Shown: positions 44,126-52,965, counted from the stretch's first letter. The stretch is 64,000 bases of DNA from Gilvimarinus algae (GCF_030518215.1 NZ_JAULRT010000062.1:248001-312000), one strand, 5' to 3'. The notes: generated by a model from the letters alone, not told the origin. Translations and numbers: made by a program.

Positions 44126-44949
44126 AAGTTGCATGTCAGTACGCCATAGTGCGTTTTTTGCCCTATATGGAAACCGGAGAGTTTGCCAATATTGGGGTGC
44201 TGGCGTTCGCCCCCAAAACGGGTTATCTGGACTTTAAGTTAGCCCAAGGCGCTTTTCCGCGCGTTACTCGCTTTTTTGCCGAGCTTGATAAAAAGGTCTA
44301 TAGCAAAGCTGTCGAGGGATTTGCCGAAGAGCTGGCAGAAGTCCGAACAATCGCCGAGGACCTTTCGGGCAAGGAATTGGCTGCATTTGGTCAGGAAGTG
44401 GCACGGCCGAGAGAATCGTTGATTCGCTTCTCTGACATACGAGTACTGATGACAGAAGACCCCACCCAGGCACTTGAGAACTTATATGAGCGTTATGTGG
44501 GGCGAAATTTCGTCAACAAAGAGCGACGTGAGCAGGTAATGGTTGACGCGATTAAGCGTCAGCTTCGTAAGAATAACCTGCAAAATCTCTACAAAAAGTA
44601 CACTTTTGAAGAAGATTACCGAAAAATTCAGTTTCCTCTGGTTTGGAACGGAACTGAGCGTCACAGCATCATTAAGCCGCTGACGCTGGATCAAAAAGAC
44701 CCTAGCAAACTGGTAGAGCACGCCGATGAGTGGAAACGCAAGATTCAGTGGTTATTGGATCGTGACTGTATTCAACAAGACGAGCTAATCATCCCTATCG
44801 AGCCCCCTGTTATGGGGGATAGCGACCTGCAGGATGCTTATCGGGTAGCCGAGCGCGACCTAGAGGAGTTGAGTGTGGAGCTGGTGCCTTTCACCGATAC
44901 GAGCAGGATCATGGAGTTCGCTCGTCAACCGAGCTTGTTTATCCATTGA
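44122..44949 (+). CDS. DUF3037 protein
   Basis: 275 aa, start ATG 44122 overlapping the kinase stop (ATGA). Features of the family: MKVACQYAIVRFLPYMETGEFANIGVLAFAP at the N-terminus, then ENLYERYVGRNF and QRLRKN-type basic helices, and FPLVWNGTERHSIIKPL. DUF3037 proteins are commonly next to HipA_2 kinases. Function unknown; the pairing suggests substrate or inhibitor. Last gene of the defence operon; nothing recognised in 44950-45102. Confidence 0.75.
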   Translation: MKVACQYAIVRFLPYMETGEFANIGVLAFAPKTGYLDFKLAQGAFPRVTRFFAELDKKVYSKAVEGFAEELAEVRTIAEDLSGKELAAFGQEVARPRESLIRFSDIRVLMTEDPTQALENLYERYVGRNFVNKERREQVMVDAIKRQLRKNNLQNLYKKYTFEEDYRKIQFPLVWNGTERHSIIKPLTLDQKDPSKLVEHADEWKRKIQWLLDRDCIQQDELIIPIEPPVMGDSDLQDAYRVAERDLEELSVELVPFTDTSRIMEFARQPSLFIH

Positions 44950-45102
44950 TGTGGATATAAAAGGCTTCGGGGGCAGCTTGTACCGCAATCTGTGCTGCTC
45001 CGCGGCTCACGCTCTAACCGTCCCAGAAGCAGAGGGTGTTCAAGATTCTGTGTCGCTCTCTCCGACATTCTATGTTCGCGTTCATTGCTCGCTGTCTGAA
45101 TT

Positions 45103-46308
45103 TTATTCTATCCTCAGCGGCATCCGCTTAAAGTAGGTCCCGCACCGCCACGCCCACTCCAGTGGGCCATAGCGGTAGCGCGCTAGCCACCAGGCGCTGA
45201 TTTTAATTTGCAGGTAGATGATGATCAGGGCGATCAGCAGGGTTTGCCACTCGTGCAGGCGGCCCAAAAGGCCCAGACCCCAGCCGTAGAAAATAAAAGT
45301 CCCGACAAGGGTTTGCAGCAAATAATTGGTCAACGCCATGCGGCCATAAGGTGACAGGGCGTTGAGTTTTCCTTCTGGTTTTTTCAGGTAGAGCCACAAA
45401 AAGGCGCAGATTAAGGCGACGGTGAGGGCAACGCCCAGCAGGTCGTAGGCGGTCATCCCCAGCACGAAATGCCAGCTGGTCATATCCATGGGTTGTGGCA
45501 AGGTCATGAAGCTGCCAATGGTCAGCAGCAGGCACACCAGCGCGGCGCCAATGGCGTAGAAGAAGGTTTTCTTAACGCTGGCCAGTCGGTTGGTGATATC
45601 ACCCACGATACCGCTGCGCACCAGCCAGATACCCACCAGAAAATACGCCAGCGTTAAGTACCCGCGCCCCCCCAAAGCGACCTGAAAATCGTATTTGGTG
45701 GCCAGCCCCTGTGTGAGATTGAGCGCAAACACATCCAGTAGAGAGCCGCCTTTGAGCGTCTGGATATACTCGGCGAGCAAGGGCGATTCGGGTGTCCAGG
45801 CAAAGGGCAGAAGGGTGTCCGCGCCGGTGATGACATAGAAAGCGGCGCGCCCGAATCCGGCAAACAGCACCAGCGCTATGACCCAGAGCACCTTGTCCGG
45901 CAAACGGTAAAACAGAGGCAAACTGAGGCCAATGACGGCGTAAACCGTGAGAATATCGCCGCGGTAAAAGAGAGTATGCACCAGCCCAATGGCGAACAGC
46001 AGGGTTAAGCGCCAGAGAAAACGACCGCTGAAGGCCTGGCCGCGCTTTTCGGCATTGACCATCATGATGGCGAAGCTGATACCAAACAGCAGCGAGAAGA
46101 TGGAAAAGAACTTGCCGCTGATCAGCAGAAACCCCACGGCCTGTATCGCCTGATCGAAAACGGTGGGCGCTATCCCCCAGGCATCGCCCTGGGGGCGGGG
46201 GGCGGCGATAAACTGCTCGAGCATATGCGCGATAGTGATGCCCGCCAAGGCAAAACCGCGCAGGGCGTCCACCGCATGTATGCGGGGGGTGTTATTTTGG
46301 TTGTGCAT
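45103..46308 (-). CDS. DUF418 family membrane protein (YeiB-like)
   Basis: 401 aa with about ten helices. Begins HAVDALRGFALAGITIAHML, the usual DUF1624/DUF418 start; SGKFFSIFSLLFGISFAIMM; C-terminal PYGRMALTNYLLQTLVGTFIFYGWGLGLLG is a hallmark of DUF418. Family linked to acyltransferase-like or transport roles but without a defined activity. Alone on its strand. Confidence 0.85.
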   Translation of the reverse strand: MHNQNNTPRIHAVDALRGFALAGITIAHMLEQFIAAPRPQGDAWGIAPTVFDQAIQAVGFLLISGKFFSIFSLLFGISFAIMMVNAEKRGQAFSGRFLWRLTLLFAIGLVHTLFYRGDILTVYAVIGLSLPLFYRLPDKVLWVIALVLFAGFGRAAFYVITGADTLLPFAWTPESPLLAEYIQTLKGGSLLDVFALNLTQGLATKYDFQVALGGRGYLTLAYFLVGIWLVRSGIVGDITNRLASVKKTFFYAIGAALVCLLLTIGSFMTLPQPMDMTSWHFVLGMTAYDLLGVALTVALICAFLWLYLKKPEGKLNALSPYGRMALTNYLLQTLVGTFIFYGWGLGLLGRLHEWQTLLIALIIIYLQIKISAWWLARYRYGPLEWAWRCGTYFKRMPLRIE

Positions 46309-46573
46309 GGTCTCTCTGTCCTTGTTTTTCCCGTGAGACGCACTGCAGACGTAAATGGTTGCATACCCTGGGGGCTGACAACTGGCTTTTCTGCCTTCTG
46401 TGGGTTGGTTTTGACGGTCCAGCTACGGCGAAGTGCTATTTTGAGGTGCCGTTTTACTTGGAAGGCTTGCTCGGTAGACTTGGTAACGCAGAAGGCGCTG
46501 CGCCCCGAGCTAAGGCCGTATGTTGAACAAGAGCGTATTCATGTTTAATCGTGAATTTTATAGCGCTTGTCAG

Positions 46574-46945
46574 CTAAGATGCCCGCGCCTGAGGTGGCTT
46601 GATTAAAGATTCCGCGGGAATGCCCAGGCCTTCGTGTAGTTTCCAAATCATTTTTAGCGTCAGAGAGCGTTTATGGTTAAGAATCTCGTACACGCGATTG
46701 CTTTTGCCGATCATGGGCTCCAGGTCTTTGACGGTTAAACCTTTACGCTCCATTTCAAACTTGATGGCCGCAACGGGGTCGGGCAATTCCATAGGAAACT
46801 GCCTGGCCTCGTAGGCCTCAATAAGAGTCACCAATACGTCCAGCTTTTCACCTTCTGGTGTGTCGGGGGCCGACAACATTAGGCTTTCAATTTCGTTTAA
46901 TGCCGCTCGGTAGTCGGCATCAGTTTTAATCGGTTTGATGTCCAT
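46574..46945 (-). CDS. higA: HigA-type antitoxin
   Basis: 123 aa. Starts MDIKPIKTDADYRAALNEIE, the standard beginning of the long HigA class; the XRE helix-turn-helix is at about residues 70-115 (MERKGLTVKDLEPMIGKSNRVYEILNHKR). Encoded 34 nt after higB. Neutralises HigB and represses the operon through the palindrome at 47295. Confidence 0.9.
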   Translation of the reverse strand: MDIKPIKTDADYRAALNEIESLMLSAPDTPEGEKLDVLVTLIEAYEARQFPMELPDPVAAIKFEMERKGLTVKDLEPMIGKSNRVYEILNHKRSLTLKMIWKLHEGLGIPAESLIKPPQARAS

Positions 46946-46979
46946 TGTGATTACCTTTTGTTTCTACCGTTTAGGGCGA

Positions 46980-47282
46980 TTAAATCGTTTGTAGGTCAAT
47001 TGCGTCGTAGTGTGCATGAGTGCCGATAAAACGAATATATACGACTCGGTAGGCGTAATTGATCCAGACGACTAATCGGTACTTGTTGCCTGCAATATTG
47101 AATACCACCCGTCCATCTTTGAGGAGACTGGCATTACCAAATTCCTGCTTTATATCTGCCGGGCTACTCCAGTCAGCCGCTAGCGCATGCCGGCACCAAG
47201 CAAGCGTTGGCTCTTTGGCATCCATGCAGTCTGGGTTTTTTTCCCAAAAGACCTTGAGTGTGGAGAGGGCGATTATTCTCAT
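46980..47282 (-). CDS. higB: HigB-type mRNA interferase toxin
   Basis: 100 aa, RelE fold. ADIKQEFGNASLLKDGRVVFNIAGNKYRL is the HigB signature (DIK..F..AS.l.dgr.vFni.gNkYRL), followed by YRVVYIRFIGTHAHYDAID with the typical terminal His-Tyr-Asp. Order toxin first, antitoxin second, as in classic higBA. Confidence 0.92.
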   Translation of the reverse strand: MRIIALSTLKVFWEKNPDCMDAKEPTLAWCRHALAADWSSPADIKQEFGNASLLKDGRVVFNIAGNKYRLVVWINYAYRVVYIRFIGTHAHYDAIDLQTI

Positions 47283-47294
47283 AATTGCATCTTA

Positions 47295-47309
47295 GTCCCA
47301 TTTTGGGAC
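47295..47309. promoter_or_regulatory. higBA operator palindrome
   Basis: GTCCCA-TTT-TGGGAC, perfect 6-bp arms, 13 nt before the higB start codon. Position and symmetry fit HigA autoregulation. Confidence 0.6.
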
Positions 47310-47460
47310 CTTGGCAACAAGAGCCATGCTTTACGTTAGATGTCTCTCGTTTTGTTATAGGCAAAAAGGGCAGCTTTGGGAGCTCATAACGGAATCCATG
47401 TGCGTTCAGCCCAGACTGCCTTCTCTGCCGCTTTGCGTTATTCACTTTGTCCCTGGCACC

Positions 47461-47592
47461 AACCCTTCGGGGTTAGTTCGAGCAGCTAGAGCCTGAGCGT
47501 TAATCCAGCGGGGGGAGTGTATGGCGCACGTCCGTGTGCGCCACCCTTCGGGCAGCCTCATCGGCTGTGCAAATCTGATCCGGTCAGATTTG
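47461..47592. repeat. Array of stem-loops downstream of ssrA
   Basis: The 396-bp stretch 47283-47678 has no gene. It holds AACCC-TTCG-GGGTT (47461-47474); TGGCGCAC/GTGCGCCA (47522-47543); CAGCC/GGCTG (47553-47567); CAAATCTGA/TCAGATTTG (47570-47592). Spaced like a processed or palindromic repeat unit; purpose unknown. Confidence 0.6.
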
Positions 47593-47639
47593 TGAACCCC
47601 CGGGACTTTGCCAGTCCAACCCTCTCAACCCACAGCCAA

Positions 47640-47676
47640 TAAAAAACCCCCAGATCTCTCGATCTGAGGGTTGTTT
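47640..47676 (-). terminator. Rho-independent terminator of ssrA
   Basis: Minus strand: ACCCTCAGATC, GAGA loop, GATCTGGGGG, then TTTTTTATT. Immediately past the tmRNA 3' end. Confidence 0.85.
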
Positions 47677-47678
47677 AT

Positions 47679-48069
47679 TGGTGGAGGCGGGGGGAGTTGA
47701 ACCCCCGTCCGCCGGCACTCCGCTCGCGGCTCTACATGCTTAGTTTCCGTTAATTGATTTAACTCATCTGCGACCCAACGGGCAGGGTGCAGCGAGCGAG
47801 TCCGCTTTAGGTTTCACTGTGCTGCCACGGGCGGAACAGTACAGCTATCCAGTTCTATCTGACAGTCTGCAACGCGGTACTGGCACCTTGTTACAGACCG
47901 CTAACGGCGTACCGTTAGAAGTGCTTCATCAACTGCTTACGCAGCTAATTGGGCACCGTAGTTGTCGTCGTTGGCAACTAATAAAATGCAGCTTTGGATT
48001 TACGTGATTCGCTACCCTCACGACATGCACCTTGAGTTTTGTCACCGGCGTCGAATCCAAATCGCCCCC
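47679..48069 (-). ncRNA. ssrA: tmRNA (transfer-messenger RNA)
   Basis: 391 nt on the minus strand. The 3' end reads GGTTCAACTCCCCCCGCCTCCACCA, giving a T-arm-like loop and encoded CCA in tRNA-like form. The 5' end GGGGGCGATT pairs over 7 bp with CGCCTCC to form the acceptor stem, followed by the conserved TTCGACGCCGG. The mRNA-like part has the resume codon GCC at 47975 and encodes ANDDNYGAQLAA, then TAA at 47937. Rescues stalled ribosomes with SmpB. The 12-residue tag is longer than that of E. coli (ANDENYALAA). Confidence 0.96.
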
Positions 48070-48194
48070 AAACCTGGGTGCGGCTGGTGCCGCGAAAACT
48101 CGCTCTGTATGACAAGGCTGTGACAGCCAAGTTCCACAGGGCCGGCCATTGTAGGGGCGTGCCGAGTGGAGCACAAGCCCCCAGGCCGCTGGCC

Positions 48195-48764
48195 TTAGAG
48201 TTTGTCCAGGTTGAGCGCTTCGCCGTAGGCCTTGAGGTCATCGGTGCTGGCGCCACTGGCGCGCAGGGTGAACATGGCGCTGCCGTTGACGATCAGAATG
48301 ATCTCGGGGTCGCCGCTCTGTTCGTTGAGTATGGCCTTTTGCCCCTGTACCTTGATCAGCTTGCCGCCGTTCATGGTAATCAGCGAGGGGTTGTTGAACA
48401 TGCCCATCATGCTCTGCAGCAGTGGCGAGTCGGTGACGAGCTCAATATCCACGCTGGCGTCGCCCTTGGTGTAGTTGCGATTGGCGGTTATGCCGCCGCC
48501 CATCATCATGCCGCCGGCGCTTTGGCTCTCGGCTTCAGAGCCGGACCAGCCGCTGAGCGGTTTGGGGAACACGGCCTTGATGGCCTCGGCCTTTTGCTGG
48601 CGGATCAGGCCGGCGGCGTAGTCGAGCTGGCTGACGGCCTCGGACAGCTTGCCGTCTTTGTAGGCGGCCATGGCTTCATCGACGGCATCGGTGATGTCAT
48701 CGGCCAGGGCGGGGGCGGCCAGTAGGCTGGCGCAGAGGGCTAGGGCGAAACGGGTTTGCTTCAT
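48195..48764 (-). CDS. Periplasmic protein of unknown function
   Basis: 189 aa. Signal peptide MKQTRFALALCASLLAAPALA, cleaved at A|DD. A helical N-terminal part (DAVDEAMAAYKDGKLSEAVSQL, 25-60) looks like a tetratricopeptide-type unit. Then GGMMMGGG-rich loop and a beta-rich C-terminal half (DASVDIELVTDSPLLQSMMG; QKAILNEQSGDPEIILIVNG). Conserved unknown. SD GGAGAC region upstream. Confidence 0.6.
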   Translation of the reverse strand: MKQTRFALALCASLLAAPALADDITDAVDEAMAAYKDGKLSEAVSQLDYAAGLIRQQKAEAIKAVFPKPLSGWSGSEAESQSAGGMMMGGGITANRNYTKGDASVDIELVTDSPLLQSMMGMFNNPSLITMNGGKLIKVQGQKAILNEQSGDPEIILIVNGSAMFTLRASGASTDDLKAYGEALNLDKL

Positions 48765-48880
48765 CGTGAGTCTCCTTCTCCAAAAGCCTCATTATTGCCG
48801 CCCCGTGGGGCATTCTCAAGGTGGATTTTTGCCACCGGCACAATTATCCTGCCAACCAAGCGTGCAGGGATAACACTATA

Positions 48881-49774
48881 ATGACCGTAGATTGCCACCC
48901 GGCCCTCGCCGGGGACCCGACCCCGCCCAACTGGGCCGAGTTAGAACTGGAGGCCACCTGGGCTGATGAGCTCAATCTGGCGCGTCCCACCGGCCTGTGG
49001 CGCTTTTTGCGCTCGGTACTGGGCAAGCCGAAAGCGGTACAAATTGACCGCAGCCACCCCATGATTCAGGGCATCCCCAAGTACGCCTTGCAGGAGTTTC
49101 ACAACCTGCCCAATGGCAACTATTCCAGTCGCATTGCCCACGGATACATCACCGGGTTTGACCGCGCCATGCTCGGCACCATGGGCGCGGTGCGCGAAGC
49201 CATGGCCCGGCAGGTGGCCGGCGCGGGCGCGGTGCTTGATTTGGGTACCGCCGGCGGCAAGCTGGCCGCCGCCGTCTCTGGCGCCGGGGTAGAGGATGTG
49301 TGGGGGGCGGATGTCTCGCCCTATTTGCTCAAGCACGCGGCCAGCCGGCATCCGCAGGTGCGCTTTATTCAGGCGCCGGCCGAGTCGCTGCCGTTTGCCG
49401 CCGGGCGCTTTGGTGCGGTGGTGGTGAGTTTTCTCTTTCACGAGATGCCGCCCAAGTACATTCGCCAGGCGCTGGCGGAAATTCACCGGGTACTGCGCCC
49501 CGGAGGCCAGCTGCTCGTGGCCGAGCCCTCGGCATTGCAGCTGGCGCCCGTGGCGGGCAAACAGCTGCTCTCTGCCGAAGGCTGGCGCCACCTGTATTTT
49601 CGGGCGCTGGCCAAGCGGGCGCACGAGCCCTTTGTCATGGCCTGGCACCGGCTGGACAAGGCCGCGCTCTTTTCGGAGGCCGGCTTTGAGCTAAGCGACC
49701 ACCAAGACCGTATCCCCATTAACCTTTATTCACTGAAAAAGCGTTCGGCCGCACCCGGCGATGTGGTAGCGTAG
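48881..49774 (+). CDS. Class I SAM-dependent methyltransferase
   Basis: 297 aa from ATG 48881; the longer frame from 48821 starts in non-coding sequence. Rossmann methyltransferase: VLDLGTAGGKLAAAV (motif I, about 125), ADVSPYLLKHAASRHP, FGAVVVSFLFHEMPPKYIRQAL and VLRPGGQLLVAEPS (motif after strand 5). The N-terminal 100 residues (IPKYALQEFHNLPNGNYSSRI, IAHGYITGFDR) are a distinctive lead domain. Small-molecule or quinone substrate plausible; not resolved. Confidence 0.75.
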   Translation: MTVDCHPALAGDPTPPNWAELELEATWADELNLARPTGLWRFLRSVLGKPKAVQIDRSHPMIQGIPKYALQEFHNLPNGNYSSRIAHGYITGFDRAMLGTMGAVREAMARQVAGAGAVLDLGTAGGKLAAAVSGAGVEDVWGADVSPYLLKHAASRHPQVRFIQAPAESLPFAAGRFGAVVVSFLFHEMPPKYIRQALAEIHRVLRPGGQLLVAEPSALQLAPVAGKQLLSAEGWRHLYFRALAKRAHEPFVMAWHRLDKAALFSEAGFELSDHQDRIPINLYSLKKRSAAPGDVVA

Positions 49775-49852
49775 CCATTCACCTTCACAGGACGCTTGAT
49801 AATGGAGCCGGTCGGCACCATATCGTCTCAGATCATCACAGAGGGACAGAGC

Positions 49853-50677
49853 ATGAACATGTTATCCGGATTTAAAACCGCCGTAGCCGTGCTGACGGTC
49901 ACCGCCAGCAGCTGGGCTGCGGCGGCCGACGAGCTGCTGCAAAACGCCATTGCCGGTGAGCACCGCACCGAGAACAGCGCCCGCGACGAGTATCGCCATC
50001 CGGGCGAAACCCTGGCCTTTTTTGGGATAGAGCCGGATATGACGGTGGTGGAAGTCTGGCCGGGCGGCGGTTGGTACACCGAGATCCTCGCTCCCTACCT
50101 GCGTAAAGAGGGCACTCTCTACGCGGCGCACTTTAACCCCGACACCGACATTGAATACTTCAAGCGCTCGCGGGAGGCCTACGGCAAAAAGCTCGCGGCC
50201 GCCCCGGCACTGTATGACGATGTCAAAATTTCGGTGTTTAACCCGCCGGATGAGTACGACATTGCCCCGGCCGGCAGCGCCGATATGGTGCTGACCTTCC
50301 GCAATGCGCATAACTGGTACATGCACGGCGGCGGCGAAGAGAAAGTCCTGTCGGCGTTTTCGGCGTTTTACCGCGCCCTCAAACCCGGCGGTGTGCTGGG
50401 TGTTGTGGATCATCGCCTGCCGGAAGATCGCCCCGATGATTATCAGGACCACAGTGGCTACATCAAAAAGAGTGTGTTGGTAGAAGCGGCGGAAAAAGCC
50501 GGCTTTGTCTTGGAGGCGGAGAGCGAGATTAACGCCAACCCGAAAGACACCGCCAACTACGAAAAAGGTGTCTGGACCTTGCCGCCATCACTGCGCCTGG
50601 GCGAGAAAAGCCGCGAGAAGTATCAGGCCATTGGTGAAAGTGACCGCATGACCCTGAAGTTTGTAAAACCCGAGTAA
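49853..50677 (+). CDS. Exported SAM-dependent methyltransferase-fold protein
   Basis: 274 aa from ATG 49853 (GAGGGACAG upstream), with a signal peptide (SSWAAAA|DE); the ORF from 49796 would hide it. Mature part: YRHPGETLAFFGIEPDMTVVEVWPGGGWYTEIL (motif I), AHFNPDTDIEYFKRS, DMVLTFRNAHNWYMHGGGEE and LKPGGVLGVVDHR. Predicted export of a SAM-type fold is unusual because SAM is cytosolic; members of this group are annotated as methyltransferases, but the true activity in the periplasm is unproven. Confidence 0.75.
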   Translation: MNMLSGFKTAVAVLTVTASSWAAAADELLQNAIAGEHRTENSARDEYRHPGETLAFFGIEPDMTVVEVWPGGGWYTEILAPYLRKEGTLYAAHFNPDTDIEYFKRSREAYGKKLAAAPALYDDVKISVFNPPDEYDIAPAGSADMVLTFRNAHNWYMHGGGEEKVLSAFSAFYRALKPGGVLGVVDHRLPEDRPDDYQDHSGYIKKSVLVEAAEKAGFVLEAESEINANPKDTANYEKGVWTLPPSLRLGEKSREKYQAIGESDRMTLKFVKPE

Positions 50678-50683
50678 GCGGGT

Positions 50684-50715
50684 GTTGCTCAACGCCGGTT
50701 ACGGCGTTGAGCAAC
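50684..50715. terminator. Perfect 14-bp stem-loop between convergent genes
   Basis: GTTGCTCAACGCCG-GTTA-CGGCGTTGAGCAAC. Sits between the methyltransferase stop and the amylase stop; bidirectional terminator likely. No T-run. Confidence 0.65.
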
Positions 50716-50745
50716 GTGAGTGTCAACCCACGTCTTTAACGCCGC

Positions 50746-52965
50746 TTAATAGCGGCTGTGCTGCAAGCTGGCATCGTTTACCTCCAGGGTGACGCTGCCG
50801 GTGGCGCTGGTGTAGATATCGCCGCCGCCGTTTTCCAGAGTGCCGTCGGCGTTGGCGTCGCCGTAGTTGTCGCTCCAGTCGCAATGGCGATCAAACTTGT
50901 AGCGCTGATTGCTTTGCCCGTCCAAGCTCACCGTCAGGCTCCATACGTTGTTCCCGCCGAGTGCCATGGCCGTGCATCCCCAGCTGTTAAACGTGCCGCG
51001 CGCATAGAGCGTATTCCAGTTGCTGCTAAAGCCGCCCAGCGGTGTGAGTGAATAGCTCAGCTGCTGGTCATTTACCTGCAAGCGGTAGTGGCCGATGGCG
51101 CCGGTGAAAATGTCGTTGCCGGTTTGCTCCAGCACGCCGTCGCCGTTGTTATCGCCAAAGTTGTAGCTCCAGTCGCCGTACACATCCAGCTTAAAGCGTT
51201 GGTTGGCCTGGCCGTCCAAATACACGTCAGTCTGCCAGGTGTAATCGCTCACCAGGTTCATGGCAGTGGTGCCCCAGCCGTTGGCGGTGCCGCGAAAGTA
51301 CAGTGACTCGAACACGCTGGCAGCGCCTGAATCGGTGGCGGTGATTTCAATGCTGGCCGTGTCGCTAGCGCCCTGGTTGTCGGTGACCGTGACGCTGTAA
51401 CTGACGCTGCCGGCGCTTTGCGGTGTGACAGCAATATGGCTGTCTGTGGCGCCGGTGCTCCACAGGTAGGCGACAATGCTGCCGTCGCTGTCGCTCGAGC
51501 CCGTGGCATCGAGCGTGACGGTGGTACCCGTAGCCACTTGCGCCGCCGGCGCGGCGTTTAGCTGCGCCACAGGCGGCTGGTTGCTTGTGCCGGCCATGGC
51601 GCCGCCGTGTATGGCCGCAGCGGATTTGGCGGCCACTGTGAAGCTGGCGTTGCCGCTGCCGTCCACCTGAATCACCGCGCCGCTGCACTCGGCGCTGCCG
51701 GCCAGTATGTTGCAGTAATCGCCCGCTGGCAGTCCGGTGTAGAGCGTGTGGTTGACGCTGTGGTTTTCGTTGTTAATCAGTACAAAGCCTTTGTCGCCGC
51801 GGCCAAAGGCGATGGCGTTGGGGCTGAGTACGACGGCGTTGTCGAGGCTCCAGGCACCGGCGGTGTAGTTTCTAAACCCCACCATGTTGGCGATGTTGTC
51901 CCAGCGGTGCTGGCACACCCAACCCGTGGCGCTGCAGCCGCCGGGAGCGGGCGGGCCGGCGTCGGTATCGGTGAACTCGTAGCCGGACATTACCTTGGGG
52001 TAGCCGTAGGGGTAGGCGAGCATAAAGACATTGGCCAGGTTGTAGGTGGCGCCGTCTTTGTAGGTGAGGTTGCCGCCACCGCCGTGGCCGCGCTCGCGGT
52101 CGTGGTTGTCGATAAACACCAGCGCATCGGCCGAAGGCAGCAGGCCCCAACTTTCGCCCAGGCTCAGCAGGTGCTGGATTTGGCCATTAAAGTTGCCCGC
52201 TACTGCCGGGCCATAGCCCATTTCGGTTACCGGACCCATGTAAGTGTAGTTGGTTGGCTGAATGGCGGCGGCCTCGCCGGCGGCGCCGATGACTTCAAGA
52301 AACACCCAGGGGTTACCGGCGGCCTGCAGCACACCGGCAATGTCAGAAGGCGGCATGTGTTTGGCTGCATCGATGCGAAAGCCGTCCACGCCCATATCGC
52401 TCAGCCGTTTGATGTAGGCGCCGATGGTGTTGCGCACATAGGGCAGGCTGTGATCCAGATCCGGCATGCCGTAGAGCTCGCAGCTCCACACCGAATTGGC
52501 ATCGCCGTAGTTGGTGTCGCAGCTCGGGTGAAAGTCTTGCGGGCTGAACTCGGGGTATTGGCGCGGCGACCAGGGTGTGCCGCCGATGCCGGTGGCGCCG
52601 CCGTCGAGGTTGTTGGCCATCTGGTTGACGACGATATCGGCGTAAATTTTTACCCCGGCGTTGTGGCAGCGGTTGATCATGCTCTGCAATTCGACCTCGG
52701 TGCCGCTGCGGCTGGTGAGGTTTTGGTAGGTAATGGGTTGATAGCGCGCCCACCACTGGGGGATGTTGACGTGTTCACTCGGCGGCGAGATTTGCACCGC
52801 ATCAAATCCCTTGGGGCCGAGAAAGTTTTCGCACTCGTCGGCGATGTCGTTCCAGCGCCATTCAAACAAATGCACAAAAGCGGTGTTGGCGTTGGCGGCG
52901 TGGCTGGCGAGCAGCAGCGCGGCGCCACCGCTCAGCATTCGGGCGGATTGTGTTAACAGTTTCAT
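50746..52965 (-). CDS. Secreted alpha-amylase, GH13, with PKD-type and two C-terminal modules
   Basis: 739 aa. Signal peptide ends ANA|NT. Catalytic barrel of the animal-like group: DECENFLGPKGFDAVQISPP, GVKIYADIVVNQM, nucleophile FRIDAAKH (about 198), acid FLEVIG (about 222), FIDNHDRERG (about 284). All three catalytic carboxylates are present. Then an all-beta domain, a PKD/Ig-like domain about 465-545 (LDATGSSDSDGSIVAYLWS), and two similar modules of about 90 residues (YFRGTANGWGTTAM ... GDNNGDGVLEQTG; YARGTFNSWGCTAM ... GDANADGTLENGG) that look like starch-binding units with a DxNxDGxLE acidic loop. Promoter region carries two LacI-type operators. Confidence 0.93.
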   Translation of the reverse strand: MKLLTQSARMLSGGAALLLASHAANANTAFVHLFEWRWNDIADECENFLGPKGFDAVQISPPSEHVNIPQWWARYQPITYQNLTSRSGTEVELQSMINRCHNAGVKIYADIVVNQMANNLDGGATGIGGTPWSPRQYPEFSPQDFHPSCDTNYGDANSVWSCELYGMPDLDHSLPYVRNTIGAYIKRLSDMGVDGFRIDAAKHMPPSDIAGVLQAAGNPWVFLEVIGAAGEAAAIQPTNYTYMGPVTEMGYGPAVAGNFNGQIQHLLSLGESWGLLPSADALVFIDNHDRERGHGGGGNLTYKDGATYNLANVFMLAYPYGYPKVMSGYEFTDTDAGPPAPGGCSATGWVCQHRWDNIANMVGFRNYTAGAWSLDNAVVLSPNAIAFGRGDKGFVLINNENHSVNHTLYTGLPAGDYCNILAGSAECSGAVIQVDGSGNASFTVAAKSAAAIHGGAMAGTSNQPPVAQLNAAPAAQVATGTTVTLDATGSSDSDGSIVAYLWSTGATDSHIAVTPQSAGSVSYSVTVTDNQGASDTASIEITATDSGAASVFESLYFRGTANGWGTTAMNLVSDYTWQTDVYLDGQANQRFKLDVYGDWSYNFGDNNGDGVLEQTGNDIFTGAIGHYRLQVNDQQLSYSLTPLGGFSSNWNTLYARGTFNSWGCTAMALGGNNVWSLTVSLDGQSNQRYKFDRHCDWSDNYGDANADGTLENGGGDIYTSATGSVTLEVNDASLQHSRY

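Noticed and set aside
46309-46573. Small gene between DUF418 and higA
   Set aside because: Open frames there have no RBS or family features; 265 bp left as intergenic.
47679-48069. Integration of an island at the tmRNA 3' end
   Set aside because: No repeat of the 3' terminal sequence was found elsewhere in the window and no integrase gene is present.
51607-52956. 449-codon open frame antisense to the amylase
   Set aside because: GC-rich antisense frame opening; amylase catalytic motifs are on the other strand.
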